Positions 51,640 through 60,396 of a DNA stretch of 64,000 nucleotides are shown here, piece by piece; the first letter of the stretch is position 1; each line of letters opens with the position of its first letter. Under the pieces are notes generated by a model, which was given only the letters and a program-made list of their open reading frames with translations, had not been told where the DNA came from and ran no database searches. Origin of the DNA: Amycolatopsis circi (GTDB lineage: Bacteria > Actinomycetota > Actinomycetes > Mycobacteriales > Pseudonocardiaceae); assembly GCF_003385235.1 (NCBI RefSeq), contig NZ_PQIA01000027.1:16624-80623 (forward strand), read 5' to 3'. The translations under genes and the position numbers were made by a program.

Positions 51640-52283
51640 GCAGCGGTGAGCGAGTGCGGGCGGCGGCCGTAAAACTGTTCGCCACCAAGGGTTTCCACGG
51701 CACAGGCATTCGGGATCTGGCCCAGGAGGCCGAACTTTCTTCGGCAACGCTCTATCACTACATGGGCACCAAGGAAGATCTTCTCGTCGAGATCATGACG
51801 ACTTCGCTGCGCCGCCTGATCGACGCGGTCGCGAAGGCCACCGCGGGCAGCGACGACCCGGTGGTCCGGATGCGCACCCTGGTCGCGCTGCACGTCCTCG
51901 CGCACGCCGCGCAGCCCGGCGAAACCCGGGTGGTGGACAACGAAGTCGACGCGCTTTCGGCTCCGGCGCGTACCCGGGTCGTCGCGCTGCGGGACGAATA
52001 CGAGCAGTACTGGGCGAACGCGATCGAAGACGGCGCCGCGGCAAACGTGTTCCACACCGCACAACCGGCCGTGACCCGGCTCGCATTGCTGGAAATGTGC
52101 AGCGGCGTGGCCCGGTGGTATTCGCCGAAAGGCCCGCTCAAGCTCGAAGACCTGGCCACGCACTACGCGGAACTGGCATTGCGGGTGCTCGGGCATCCGG
52201 TCGCGGTGCGTGCGCACGACCTCCGGCAATGCCTCGAGGTGGTCGCCCAGGTGTGGGACTTGCCTGCCCAAGAGGGCTTTTAG
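51636..52283 (+). CDS. TetR-family regulator
   Basis: A 215-residue TetR protein of the acyl-CoA type: VRAAAVKLFATKGFHGTGIRDLAQEAELSSATLYHYMGTKEDLLVEIM, then a C-terminal domain like that of KstR2/FadR-type regulators. GTG at 51636 overlaps the ligase stop (GTGA). As the last gene of the operon it likely regulates its own transcription from the 49330 palindrome in response to a CoA ester. Confidence 0.9.
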   Translation: MSSGERVRAAAVKLFATKGFHGTGIRDLAQEAELSSATLYHYMGTKEDLLVEIMTTSLRRLIDAVAKATAGSDDPVVRMRTLVALHVLAHAAQPGETRVVDNEVDALSAPARTRVVALRDEYEQYWANAIEDGAAANVFHTAQPAVTRLALLEMCSGVARWYSPKGPLKLEDLATHYAELALRVLGHPVAVRAHDLRQCLEVVAQVWDLPAQEGF

Positions 52284-52329
52284 CGCCATACGCCTTGCTC
52301 AGACGGCGAACGTGGGGGACGCTCGAAGG

Positions 52330-52656
52330 GTGACTGAGCAAACGATCCAACTCGAACTGGACGACTCGGGACTCTCGCCTGGCCTGCCCGCACCCTCAAA
52401 CCCGCGCGATCAGGTCCAGGACGTGCCGTATCGACCAGTCGAGTTTCGTGACGACGACCTGCCCAGCGCGCTCGAGCGCTGCGCAGTATGGCTGCGCCAA
52501 GCGCAGGAGTGGCTGGGAGAACCGCTCGACGTCCTCGCGATCCACCTAGACTACGACGAGCGACAGGGTTCGCCCTACTACGACGTGAAATTGCTGTGCA
52601 ACGAGGAGGACCTAGCCGGGGTCCCGATCGCGATGCGCGACAAGAACAAGTCTTAG
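52330..52656 (+). CDS. hypothetical protein
   Basis: A 108-residue protein starting with GTG (MTEQTIQLELDD). The middle SALERCAVWLRQAQEWLGEPLDVLAIHLDYDERQGSPYYDVKLLCNEEDL looks like a compact alpha/beta domain with conserved-looking aromatic and acidic residues. I do not recognise a family. A strong hairpin follows the stop, so it forms its own transcription unit or ends the preceding one. Confidence 0.6.
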   Translation: MTEQTIQLELDDSGLSPGLPAPSNPRDQVQDVPYRPVEFRDDDLPSALERCAVWLRQAQEWLGEPLDVLAIHLDYDERQGSPYYDVKLLCNEEDLAGVPIAMRDKNKS

Positions 52657-52673
52657 CACTCGTCATCTCCGCC

Positions 52674-52708
52674 GCGAAGGCCCTCTCGGACTCCGAGGGG
52701 GCCTTCGC
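52674..52708 (+). terminator. hairpin terminator
   Basis: GCGAAGGCCCTCTCGG pairs with CCGAGGGGGCCTTCGC over 16 bp (one T-G pair) around a 3-base loop, 17 bp after the hypothetical gene's stop and before the phosphopantetheinyl transferase gene. Confidence 0.75.
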
Positions 52709-52784
52709 CGCGTTCGGGATAGGGGCATGACAAACCTCGGCGCACCCGGGCAAGATCGGAGGCGGACGAGGGAGGGTATTGCCG

Positions 52785-53474
52785 GTGACCGAAATCGTGG
52801 TGCGCTGGTCCGAACCGCTGCCCGCGGAGGACCGGTATCTGAAGCTGCTGGACGACCTGGAGCGCGGCCGCTACGACGCGTACCGGCTCGAAATTGACCA
52901 GCGTCGCTTCCTGACCGGCCGGGTGCTCGCGAAGACGCTCGTCGCGGAACGCCTCGGCGGCGCGGCGGAGTCCGTGCGCTTCGACGCGACCTGCGACGAC
53001 TGCGGCAAACCGCACGGCCGTCCGCGCGTACCGGGTTCGGACCTCGTGTTGTCGATCTCGCATTCGGGCAATCTGATCGGCCTCGCGGTCACTGACGGGG
53101 TGCCAGTCGGCCTCGACGTCGAGACCGCCAGCCGCAAGGCGGACGCCTCGCTCGTGGAGTACGCGCTGAGCCCGGCCGAGCGGGAAGCCGTCGCGGGTCT
53201 GTCGGACGAGGAGCGCTCGGCGGCGTTCTTCATCTACTGGACGCGCAAGGAAGCGGTGATGAAGGCCACCGGCAAGGGGCTGAAGATCCCGCTGCAGAGC
53301 ATCACGTTCTCCCGCTACGACGCTCCCGCCGAGCTGGTGGCGTCCGGCGACGAGGCGCTCGACCCGGCGCGGACCCGGCTCGCGGACCTCAAGGCGGCCG
53401 ACGGGCATCGGGCGGCGGTGGCGGCGTTGACCGCGGGCAGGCTGAGCGTTACCGAGGAGCGCTGGCTGCCGTAA
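52785..53474 (+). CDS. 4'-phosphopantetheinyl transferase (Sfp-type)
   Basis: A 229-residue Sfp-type transferase. Signature segments are VLSISHSGNLIGLAV, VGLDVE (magnesium-binding Asp/Glu) and FFIYWTRKEAVMKATGKGL (the WxxKEA motif). It attaches the phosphopantetheine arm of CoA to carrier proteins of polyketide, peptide or fatty acid synthases. The GTG at 52785 stands 8 bases after GGAGGG; the TTG at 52779 is too close. It converges on an isochorismate synthase gene, suggesting a link to siderophore-type metabolism. Confidence 0.92.
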   Translation: MTEIVVRWSEPLPAEDRYLKLLDDLERGRYDAYRLEIDQRRFLTGRVLAKTLVAERLGGAAESVRFDATCDDCGKPHGRPRVPGSDLVLSISHSGNLIGLAVTDGVPVGLDVETASRKADASLVEYALSPAEREAVAGLSDEERSAAFFIYWTRKEAVMKATGKGLKIPLQSITFSRYDAPAELVASGDEALDPARTRLADLKAADGHRAAVAALTAGRLSVTEERWLP

Positions 53475-53477
53475 GGG

Positions 53478-53521
53478 TCGTGAGTGGCAATCCCGGTTAG
53501 AACCGGCGTAAACACTCACGA
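53478..53521. repeat. family A palindromic repeat
   Basis: TCGTGAGTGGCAATCCCGGT ... ACCGGCGTAAACACTCACGA with an imperfect centre, between convergent genes. The right arm contains the stop codon of the isochorismate synthase gene (53516-53518); the phosphopantetheinyl transferase gene stops 3 bp before the left arm. Confidence 0.88.
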
Positions 53522-54682
53522 CGCGCTGTCGTCCAGCCCCATCGCGCCGAGCAGCGTGCGGAACTTCGCGATCGTTTCCCGGTACTCGGTGTCCGGATCC
53601 GACGCGGGCACGATGCCGCCGCCCGCGTAGAGCCGCATCGACTTCTCGGCCACCTCGGCGCACCGGATCGCGACGGCCCACTCGCCGTCGCCCGCCGCGT
53701 CGACCCAGCCGACCGCGCCCGCGTAGTAGCCGCGGTCGAACGGCTCCAGCTCCTGCACCAGGTCGCGCGCGGCGACGGTCGGGGTGCCGCAGACGGCGGG
53801 CGTCGGGTGCATCGCGGCGGCGAGGTCGAGAGCCGTCACCGAGCGGTCCGCCAGCTCGCCGGTGATGGACGTCCGGAGATGCCAGATCGCGGGCGTGGAG
53901 ACCAGCTCGGGGCCAGCGGGGACGTCGAGCTTGCGGCAGAACGGCCGCAGCGACTCGACGACGTAGTCGATCACCAGGTCGTGCTCCTCGCGGTCCTTCG
54001 CGGACGCGAGGAGGGCTTCGCCGTTGGCCCGGTCGGTCTCCGGGTCGGCCGAACGCGGCATCGACCCGGCGTGCGGCGTTGTGAACACGGAGTCGCCAGT
54101 CCGGGAAAGCAGCAGCTCAGGGGTGGCCCCGACGAGAGTGCGGCCGCCAGGCAGTTCGGCGGCGTAGGTGAAATGGCGCGGGTTGCCGCGCGCGAGGTTG
54201 CGCACGATCCCCTCGACCGGGATCGGCGCGTCGAATTCCAGCTCCAGTGCGCGGGCCAGCACGGCTTTGCGCAGGTCACGGTCTCGCAGGGCGGCGACGG
54301 CCGCCCGCACGTTCTCGCGGTGGCCGTCGGCGGACGGGAGCCGCCGGGTGGCCATGGGAGCAGGCAGGTCGGCAGCAGGCGGAGCGGCCGGGGTCTCGGC
54401 GTCGGACTGGGCGCGGTGCACCGTCCGGGGCAGCACGAGGTGCCCCGGCAAGGAAGCACCGGGTCCGGTGTCGAACGGCAGCACACCAACGGCGAGCGGC
54501 ACGCCGGAACGGTCCAGCTCAGCGGCTGCCGAGCGGGCCAGGCGGCGAGGGTCGGCGTCGGTGACGGTCTCGAGCGCGCCCCGGGCGAGCAGGGCTCGCC
54601 GGGCGGTCGCGAACAAGAAGTCGCCGCGCTGGTAGCGGACGGTGGTCTGCGCCGGGGTCGCCGGCGCGGTACTGGTCGTCAC
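53516..54682 (-). CDS. isochorismate synthase
   Basis: A 388-residue chorismate-binding enzyme of the EntC/DhbC/MenF group. Segments LRKAVLARALELEF, FTYAAELPGGRTLVGATPELLLS, FTTPHAGSMPRSADPETDRANGEALLASAKDREEHDLVIDYV, MHPTPAVCGTPT and YAGGGIVPASDPDTEYRETIAKF match the family. It converts chorismate to isochorismate, the entry to 2,3-dihydroxybenzoate siderophores, salicylate or menaquinone. No other siderophore or menaquinone gene is in the window, but the convergent phosphopantetheinyl transferase favours a secondary-metabolite role. Confidence 0.92.
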   Translation of the reverse strand: MTTSTAPATPAQTTVRYQRGDFLFATARRALLARGALETVTDADPRRLARSAAAELDRSGVPLAVGVLPFDTGPGASLPGHLVLPRTVHRAQSDAETPAAPPAADLPAPMATRRLPSADGHRENVRAAVAALRDRDLRKAVLARALELEFDAPIPVEGIVRNLARGNPRHFTYAAELPGGRTLVGATPELLLSRTGDSVFTTPHAGSMPRSADPETDRANGEALLASAKDREEHDLVIDYVVESLRPFCRKLDVPAGPELVSTPAIWHLRTSITGELADRSVTALDLAAAMHPTPAVCGTPTVAARDLVQELEPFDRGYYAGAVGWVDAAGDGEWAVAIRCAEVAEKSMRLYAGGGIVPASDPDTEYRETIAKFRTLLGAMGLDDSAS

Positions 54683-54776
54683 TCCACCAGCGTCTCAGGA
54701 TCCGGGAGCGCCGCGGGGAAAGTGTCGCCGGTGCAACACCTTCGCGCACACCTTCCCCGCGGCCGCCGGATCAGCG

Positions 54777-55088
54777 TTACTTGAGCGCGTCGATCAGCGC
54801 TTCGCGCTGCCGTTCGCCCAGGCCAGCGGCCCGGCGGTCGGGGTCGATCCCCGCCTGCTCGAGCAGCGCGGCGACCTTGACCGCGCCCAGACCGGGCACC
54901 GCCTTGAGAAGCTGCGTGACCTTCGTCTTGCCGACGGTCTTGTTCTCCTTGGCCCGCTTGAGCACCGACTCGATGCTCTCCTTGCCGGACTTGATCGAAG
55001 CGAGCAGCTCCGAACGCGCCTTACGAGCCTCTGCCGCCTTGGCGAGGGCCTCGGCGCGCTGCTCCGGAGTCAACGTGGGCAGAGCCAA
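54777..55088 (-). CDS. actinobacterial integration host factor (mIHF)-like protein
   Basis: A 103-residue protein beginning MALPTLTPEQRAEALAKAAEARKARSELLASIKSG, with LKRAKENKTVGKTKVTQLLKAVPGLGAVKVAALLEQAGIDPDRRAAGLGERQREAL, the helix-two-turn-helix DNA-binding core of mIHF. It bends DNA and helps organise the nucleoid. The start is TTG at 55088, behind AAAGGAC. In actinobacteria the mIHF gene usually sits beside the guanylate kinase gene; here it is between isochorismate synthase and acyl-CoA ligase genes, so it may be a second copy. Confidence 0.9.
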   Translation of the reverse strand: MALPTLTPEQRAEALAKAAEARKARSELLASIKSGKESIESVLKRAKENKTVGKTKVTQLLKAVPGLGAVKVAALLEQAGIDPDRRAAGLGERQREALIDALK

Positions 55089-55549
55089 CGTAATGTCCTT
55101 TCCTCTCAGGTCTCCGCTTTCGCGGCCGACGGTCTCAGCCGATGCTTGCAGCTGCAAGCGCTGGCCAGCCGTCACTTACCACGGCCCCAGTAAACGCCAC
55201 GTGCCCGCAGTACGCGCAACCGACACGCACTTATCACCCGTCGACGGGCACGGCGGACCTGCGCGAGGGGACCCCTCGCGACCTGTGAAAACGGCCTCGA
55301 AGGGCTCATTTCCACCCCATTACCTCACCCGAACGGGAGTGTATTTCGCCGCAGTTAACACAACGCATTTTCTTGTCCCGCAACAGAAAGCGCGACAGAA
55401 GTCGATCATGAACGGCCGGGACCGCCACCCGATGGCGGGAGAGGCCCGACAAGCCGTTACCGAACTTGTTCGTGCCCGATCCGGCGGATGCGCATTAGAG
55501 TCGGGCGCACCCCCAGTTCACCGGCGAACCAGCACCACGGGAGTCACCC
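55089..55549. promoter_or_regulatory. 461-bp divergent intergenic region with two dyads
   Basis: The region between the mIHF and acyl-CoA ligase genes. It has a 16-bp palindrome GCTTGCAGCTGCAAGC (55144-55159), close upstream of mIHF and a candidate operator, and the 9-1-9 inverted repeat CGCGAGGGG-A-CCCCTCGCG (55262-55280). An AT-richer patch (about 55345-55385) may contain the ligase promoter. No gene is visible. Confidence 0.5.
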
Positions 55550-57178
55550 ATGTTGAGCACGATGCAGGACGGACAGCTGTCGCTCGCGAAGCTGCTGCGC
55601 CACGGCACGAAGGTGCACGCGAAGAGCGAAGTCGTCACCTGGACCGGTTCAGAAGCCCGCCGGGAAACGTACGCGGAGCTCGGCAAGCACGCCGCCCGGC
55701 TGGCGAACGCGCTGCGCGGTCTCGGCGTCACCGGCGACCAGCGGGTCGGCACGTTCATGTGGAACAACGCCGAGCACCTGGCCGCCTACCTGGCAGTGCC
55801 CGCCATGGGCGCGGTGCTGCACACGCTGAACATCCGGCTGTTCCCCGAACAGCTGGTTTTCGTGGCGAACCACGCCGAGGACCACGTCGTCATCGTCGAC
55901 GGCACGCTCGTCCCGCTGCTGGCGAGCAACCTGCCGGGGATGAAGACGGTCAAGCACGTGATCGTGGCCAACGGCGACGCGTCCGCGCTGAGCGCGCCCG
56001 AGGGCGTCACCGTGCACTCCTACGACGAGCTGCTGGCCGGGCAGTCCGACGAGTTCGACTGGCCGGAGATTGACGAGCGGGCCGCCGCCGCGATGTGTTA
56101 CACGTCCGGCACCACCGGTGACCCAAAGGGCGTCGTCTACTCGCACCGGTCGATCTGGCTGCACTCGATGCAGGTCTGCATGACCGACAGCATGCGGCTC
56201 GCCCAGGAAGACCTGGCGTTGGCGATCGTGCCGATGTTCCACGCGATGTCGTGGGGCCTGCCGTACGCGGCGATGATGGTCGGCGCCTCGCTGCTGATGC
56301 CGGACCGGTTCCTCCAGCCGGCTCCGATCGCGGCGCTGCTGGCCGCGGAGAAGCCGACGTTCGCGGCCGCGGTGCCGACGATCTGGCAGGGCCTGCTCGC
56401 GCACCTGGACGCGAACCCGCAGGACATCAGCCACGTGCGCGAGGTCGTCGTCGGCGGGTCGGCCGCGCCGCCGTCGCTGATGCACGCCTTCGAGGAGCGC
56501 TACGACGTGCCGATCCTGCACGCGTGGGGCATGACCGAGACGTCGCCGCTGGGCAGCGTCGCGCGTCCGCCCGCCAGCGCGACCGACGAGGAGCGCTGGG
56601 CCTACCGATACACCCAGGGCCGGTTCCCGGCGTCCGTGGCGGCCCGGCTGATCGGCGACGACGGCGAGGAACTGCCGTGGGACAACGACGCGGTCGGCGA
56701 GCTGGAGGTCTCCGGTCCGTGGATCGCGGGCGCCTACCACGGCGGGTCGGATATCGACCCGGAGAAGTTCCACGGCGGCTGGCTGCGCACCGGCGACGTC
56801 GGCAAGATCAGCCCGGACGGCTTCCTGACGCTGACCGACCGCGCCAAGGACGTGATCAAGTCCGGCGGCGAGTGGATCTCGTCGGTGGACCTGGAGAACG
56901 CGGTGATGGGCCATCCGGCGGTCGCCGAGGCGGCGGTGGTCGGCATCCCGGACGAGAAGTGGGACGAACGCCCGCTGGTCGCCGTCGTGGTGAAGGAAGG
57001 CCAGCAGGCCACCGCCGAGGAACTGCGCGAGTACCTGTCGGACAAGGTCGCGAAGTGGCAGCTGCCGGAGAACTGGACGTTCGTGGAGGAGGTGCCCAAG
57101 ACGAGTGTCGGCAAGTTCGACAAGAAGCGGCTGCGCGCGTCCTACTCCGAGGGAAAGCTCGACATCTCACATCTCTGA
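55550..57178 (+). CDS. long-chain fatty-acid-CoA ligase (AMP-forming)
   Basis: A 542-residue ANL-family ligase close to actinobacterial medium/long-chain fatty acyl-CoA synthetases: MCYTSGTTGDPKGVVYSHRS, PMFHAMSWGLPYAAMMVGASLLMPDRFLQP, HAWGMTETSPLG, WLRTGDVGKISPDGFLTLTDRAKDVIKSGGEWISSVDLEN and the lysine in PKTSVGKFDKKRLR. It activates fatty acids for degradation or lipid synthesis. ATG at 55550. No operon partner is evident. Confidence 0.93.
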   Translation: MLSTMQDGQLSLAKLLRHGTKVHAKSEVVTWTGSEARRETYAELGKHAARLANALRGLGVTGDQRVGTFMWNNAEHLAAYLAVPAMGAVLHTLNIRLFPEQLVFVANHAEDHVVIVDGTLVPLLASNLPGMKTVKHVIVANGDASALSAPEGVTVHSYDELLAGQSDEFDWPEIDERAAAAMCYTSGTTGDPKGVVYSHRSIWLHSMQVCMTDSMRLAQEDLALAIVPMFHAMSWGLPYAAMMVGASLLMPDRFLQPAPIAALLAAEKPTFAAAVPTIWQGLLAHLDANPQDISHVREVVVGGSAAPPSLMHAFEERYDVPILHAWGMTETSPLGSVARPPASATDEERWAYRYTQGRFPASVAARLIGDDGEELPWDNDAVGELEVSGPWIAGAYHGGSDIDPEKFHGGWLRTGDVGKISPDGFLTLTDRAKDVIKSGGEWISSVDLENAVMGHPAVAEAAVVGIPDEKWDERPLVAVVVKEGQQATAEELREYLSDKVAKWQLPENWTFVEEVPKTSVGKFDKKRLRASYSEGKLDISHL

Positions 57179-57205
57179 GCGGTAAATCTCCGGCGAGTTG
57201 TCGGC

Positions 57206-57256
57206 CTGGGAAGGACTTCGTGCGGGAATCTGTTGCACGCAAGGAGTCCTTCCCAG
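57206..57256 (+). terminator. hairpin between acyl-CoA ligase and ABC transporter genes
   Basis: CTGGGAAGGACT (57206-57217) pairs with AGTCCTTCCCAG (57245-57256), and within it CGTGC (57219-57223) pairs with GCACG (57235-57239). It probably ends the ligase transcript. As it lies only 7 bp before the ribosome site of the solute-binding protein gene, it could also influence that gene. Confidence 0.6.
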
Positions 57257-57277
57257 CACGTCGGAGGAGAACTGGGG

Positions 57278-58582
57278 ATGCAGCAGCGAAGCAGGAGGGC
57301 GTTCCTGTCGTTGGCGGGAACGGCGGCGGTGGGCGCGGTCGCGGCCGCGTGCGGGTCGGACACCGGACGTCCGGGGGATCCGCCGCCGTCCACGGCGATG
57401 TCGGCGGGAGCCTCGACGCCGTCGCAGGCCCCGAAGGTCACGCTGCAGCAGTGGTACCACGCCTACGGCGAGGACGGCGTGCAGGAAGCCGTCAAGAACT
57501 ACGCGGCCGGCTACTCGGGCGCGAAGGTCAACGTCGTGTGGAACCCGGGCGACTACGACTCGAAGATCGTCACCGCGCTGCAGAACAGCCCGGTGCCGGA
57601 CGTCTTCGAGGCCCAGGTGAAGATCGACTGGGTCCGGCAGAACCAGGTGGTGTCGCTCGACGACATCATCGGGCCGGTCAAGAACGACTTCAGCCCCGCC
57701 GTGCTCGCCGCGCAGACCGTGGAAGGCAAGGTCTACGGGATTCCGCAGGCCACCGACACGCAGGTGCTGTTCTACCGCAAGAGCATGCTGCAGGCCGCCG
57801 GCGTGCAGCCGCCGCAGACCGTGGACGAGCTGATCGACGCCGCGGGCAAGCTGTCGAAGGACGGCGTGAAGGGCCTGTTCGCGGGCAATGACGGCGGTGT
57901 CGGCACGCTCACCGGGCCGCTGCTGTGGTCGGCCGGGCTGGACTACCTGAAGAACAACAACCGCGAGGTCGGCTTCGACGATCCGCGCGCGGCCGCCGCG
58001 TTCAGCAAGCTGCACACGCTGAACACCAACGGTTCCCTGCTGCTCGGCGCTCCCGCCGACTGGTCGGATCCGGGCGCGTTCGTCGACGGGCTCTGCGCGA
58101 TGCAGTGGACCGGGCTGTGGAACGTCCCGAAGGTCCGCGACGCGCTCAACGACGACTTCGGCGTGCTGCCGTTCCCGAAGCTGGACGACAGCGGCAAGCC
58201 GTCGGTTCCGGTCGGCGCGTACGGCGCGATGGTCAACGCGAAGAGCGCGCACGTCAACGAGGCCAAGGCGTTCGTGAAGTGGCTGTGGATCGACCAGACC
58301 GACAGCCAGCTGGAGTTCGCCACCCGCTACGGCTTCCACGTTCCCGCCCGGCAGAGCCTGATCGACAAGGCCCAGACGCTGCAAACCGGTCCGGCCGCCG
58401 ACGTGGTGAAGTTCGTCAAGGAGAACAGCCACCTCATCGGCGGTCCAGTGTGGACACAGACCGCGAACACCGCGCTGTCGGACGCGGTCGCGAAGATCGC
58501 CAAGGAGGGCGCGGACCCGGTGGCACAGACGAAGGCCGCGGTCACCGTCGCGCAGTCCGAGCTGAAACGCCTGTTCGGATGA
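57278..58582 (+). CDS. sugar ABC transporter substrate-binding lipoprotein
   Basis: A 434-residue extracellular solute-binding protein (family 1). It has a twin-arginine-like RRAFLSLAG signal and a lipobox ending at Cys25 (AAAC), so it is anchored on the outer face of the membrane. Conserved stretches include FEAQVKIDWV, GKVYGIPQATDTQVLFYRKSML and AMQWTGLWNVP. The ATG at 57278 has GGAGGA nine bases upstream. Two permease genes follow with ATGA overlaps. The ligand is probably an oligosaccharide or sugar derivative. Confidence 0.92.
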   Translation: MQQRSRRAFLSLAGTAAVGAVAAACGSDTGRPGDPPPSTAMSAGASTPSQAPKVTLQQWYHAYGEDGVQEAVKNYAAGYSGAKVNVVWNPGDYDSKIVTALQNSPVPDVFEAQVKIDWVRQNQVVSLDDIIGPVKNDFSPAVLAAQTVEGKVYGIPQATDTQVLFYRKSMLQAAGVQPPQTVDELIDAAGKLSKDGVKGLFAGNDGGVGTLTGPLLWSAGLDYLKNNNREVGFDDPRAAAAFSKLHTLNTNGSLLLGAPADWSDPGAFVDGLCAMQWTGLWNVPKVRDALNDDFGVLPFPKLDDSGKPSVPVGAYGAMVNAKSAHVNEAKAFVKWLWIDQTDSQLEFATRYGFHVPARQSLIDKAQTLQTGPAADVVKFVKENSHLIGGPVWTQTANTALSDAVAKIAKEGADPVAQTKAAVTVAQSELKRLFG

Positions 58583-59490
58583 AGCTGTCCCGGAAAACCC
58601 GGGACACGCTGGCGTTCTGGGGGTTCGTGGGCCCGTTCCTGGCCGGCCTGGCGATCTTCGCCTACGTGCCGATCGGGTGGAGCCTGTACCTGTCGTTCTT
58701 CGACGCGCGCAACACGGTCACCCCCAGCGTCTTCGTCGGCCTGGACAACTACGCGCACATGCTCTCCGACGGCCCGTTCGTCTCGAGCCTGGGCACGTTC
58801 AGCGTGTTCGCCGTGTTCATCGTGCCGCTGACCTTCGTGCTGTCGCTCGCGTTGGCGGTCGGCGTGAACCAGCTGCGGTTCGCGAAAGCGTTCTTCCGTT
58901 CGGTGTTCTTCCTGCCGTTCGCGTGTTCGTACGTGGTGGCGTCGCTGATCTGGAAGACGTCGCTGTTCTCCGGCGTCCGCTACGGCCTCGCCAACGCCGT
59001 GCTCGGCGTCTTCGGCATCGACCCGGTGGCGTGGACCGGCACCGTGCACCCGCCGCTGTACTGGATCGTGCTGGTGACCGCCCGGCTGTGGCTGCAGCTC
59101 GGCTTCTACATGATCCTCTTCCTCGCCGCGCTGCAACGGATTCCGCAGCATCTGTACGAGGCGGCGTGGCTCGACGGCGCGAAGCCGGGCTGGCAGGTTT
59201 TCCGGCACATCACGCTGCCGCAGCTGCGCGCGACGTCGGTGGCCGTGCTGTTGCTGAACCTGGTCAACGCCTACCAAGCGTTCGACGAGTTCTACAACAT
59301 CATGGGCGATTCCCGGGGCTATCCGCCCTTCGCGCGGCCGCCGCTGGTGTACCTCTACTACACCTCGCTCGGCTCCGGCGGCCAGGATCTGGGCCGCGGC
59401 AGCGCGGGCGCGATCATCCTGGCCTTGCTGATCGCCGTGGTGACTCTCCTGCAAGGCAGGCTTTTCCGGTTCGATCGGAGCGCGACATGA
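58579..59490 (+). CDS. sugar ABC transporter permease (MalF/UgpA type)
   Basis: A 303-residue inner membrane permease with six hydrophobic segments and the EAA loop EAAWLDGAKPGWQVFRHITLPQLRA that docks on the ATPase. Start ATG overlapping the binding-protein stop. It forms the channel with the next gene product. The N-terminal LSFFDARNTVTPSVFVGLDNYAHML is typical of MalF-type permeases. Confidence 0.92.
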   Translation: MKLSRKTRDTLAFWGFVGPFLAGLAIFAYVPIGWSLYLSFFDARNTVTPSVFVGLDNYAHMLSDGPFVSSLGTFSVFAVFIVPLTFVLSLALAVGVNQLRFAKAFFRSVFFLPFACSYVVASLIWKTSLFSGVRYGLANAVLGVFGIDPVAWTGTVHPPLYWIVLVTARLWLQLGFYMILFLAALQRIPQHLYEAAWLDGAKPGWQVFRHITLPQLRATSVAVLLLNLVNAYQAFDEFYNIMGDSRGYPPFARPPLVYLYYTSLGSGGQDLGRGSAGAIILALLIAVVTLLQGRLFRFDRSAT

Positions 59491-60305
59491 TCCGCGCGGT
59501 GTTTCGCTGGACGGCGCTCGGGGTGTCCGCGATCCTGTTCCTGCTGCCGTTCTACCTGTTGCTGCGCAACGGTCTCGCGTCGCGGGCGGAGATCACCGCG
59601 CCAGGCTGGACGCTGTGGCCGAAGCAGATCCACTGGGAGAATTTCACGAAGCTGTTCGACCAGCAGGACGTGCCGTTCGCGCGCAGCATCGTGAACTCGG
59701 TCGTCGTCGCGGTCCTGCAAACCGTCGGCCTGCTGGTGGTGTGTTCGCTCGCCGGCTACGGGCTGGCGCGGGTGCCGTACCGCTACTCGAAGCCGGTGTT
59801 CTACGCGGTGCTGGCGACGCTGATGATCCCGACGTCGGTGACGTTCGTGCCGAGTTTCGTCGTCGTGTCGACGCTGGGCTGGCTCTCGGACTTCCGCGGA
59901 CTGGTGATCCCGGGGCTGTTCAGCGCGTTCAGCGTTTTCCTGTTCCGGCAGTATTTCCTGGACTTCCCGAAGGAGCTGGAAGACGCCGGCCGCGTCGACG
60001 GCCTGTCCCGCTGGGGCGTCTTCCGCAAGATCGTGGTGCCCAACTCGCGCGGGTTCTTCGCCGCGATCGCGGTGATCACCGTGATCGGCAGCTGGAACGC
60101 GTTCCTGTGGCCGCTGATCATCGCGCAGTCGCCGGACTCGTGGACGGTGCAGGTCGCGCTGTCCGGGCTGCTGACCGCGCAGAACCCGCAGCTCAACCTG
60201 CTGTTCCTGGCCGCGGTGCTGTCGATCGTGCCGATCGTGGCACTCTTCGCCTTTCTCCAGCGATATCTGGTACGCGGGGTCACCGAATCCGGGTTGAAAG
60301 GCTGA
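59487..60305 (+). CDS. sugar ABC transporter permease (MalG/UgpE type)
   Basis: A 272-residue permease with the EAA-like loop LEDAGRVDGLSRWGVFRKIVVPNSRG and PTSVTFVPSFVVVSTLGWLSDFRGLVIPGLFSAFSVFLFRQYF. It overlaps the preceding permease gene by ATGA. No ATPase gene follows; actinomycete sugar importers of this type are often energised by one shared ATPase (MsiK) encoded elsewhere. Confidence 0.92.
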   Translation: MIRAVFRWTALGVSAILFLLPFYLLLRNGLASRAEITAPGWTLWPKQIHWENFTKLFDQQDVPFARSIVNSVVVAVLQTVGLLVVCSLAGYGLARVPYRYSKPVFYAVLATLMIPTSVTFVPSFVVVSTLGWLSDFRGLVIPGLFSAFSVFLFRQYFLDFPKELEDAGRVDGLSRWGVFRKIVVPNSRGFFAAIAVITVIGSWNAFLWPLIIAQSPDSWTVQVALSGLLTAQNPQLNLLFLAAVLSIVPIVALFAFLQRYLVRGVTESGLKG

Positions 60306-60396
60306 AAACCGTCACATCGACCGGCAACCGCGCGTAACGTTTCGCCGTTGACCGCCGACGACTCACCGTCGCCACAGTCGTAGCAGGAGTGCACCC

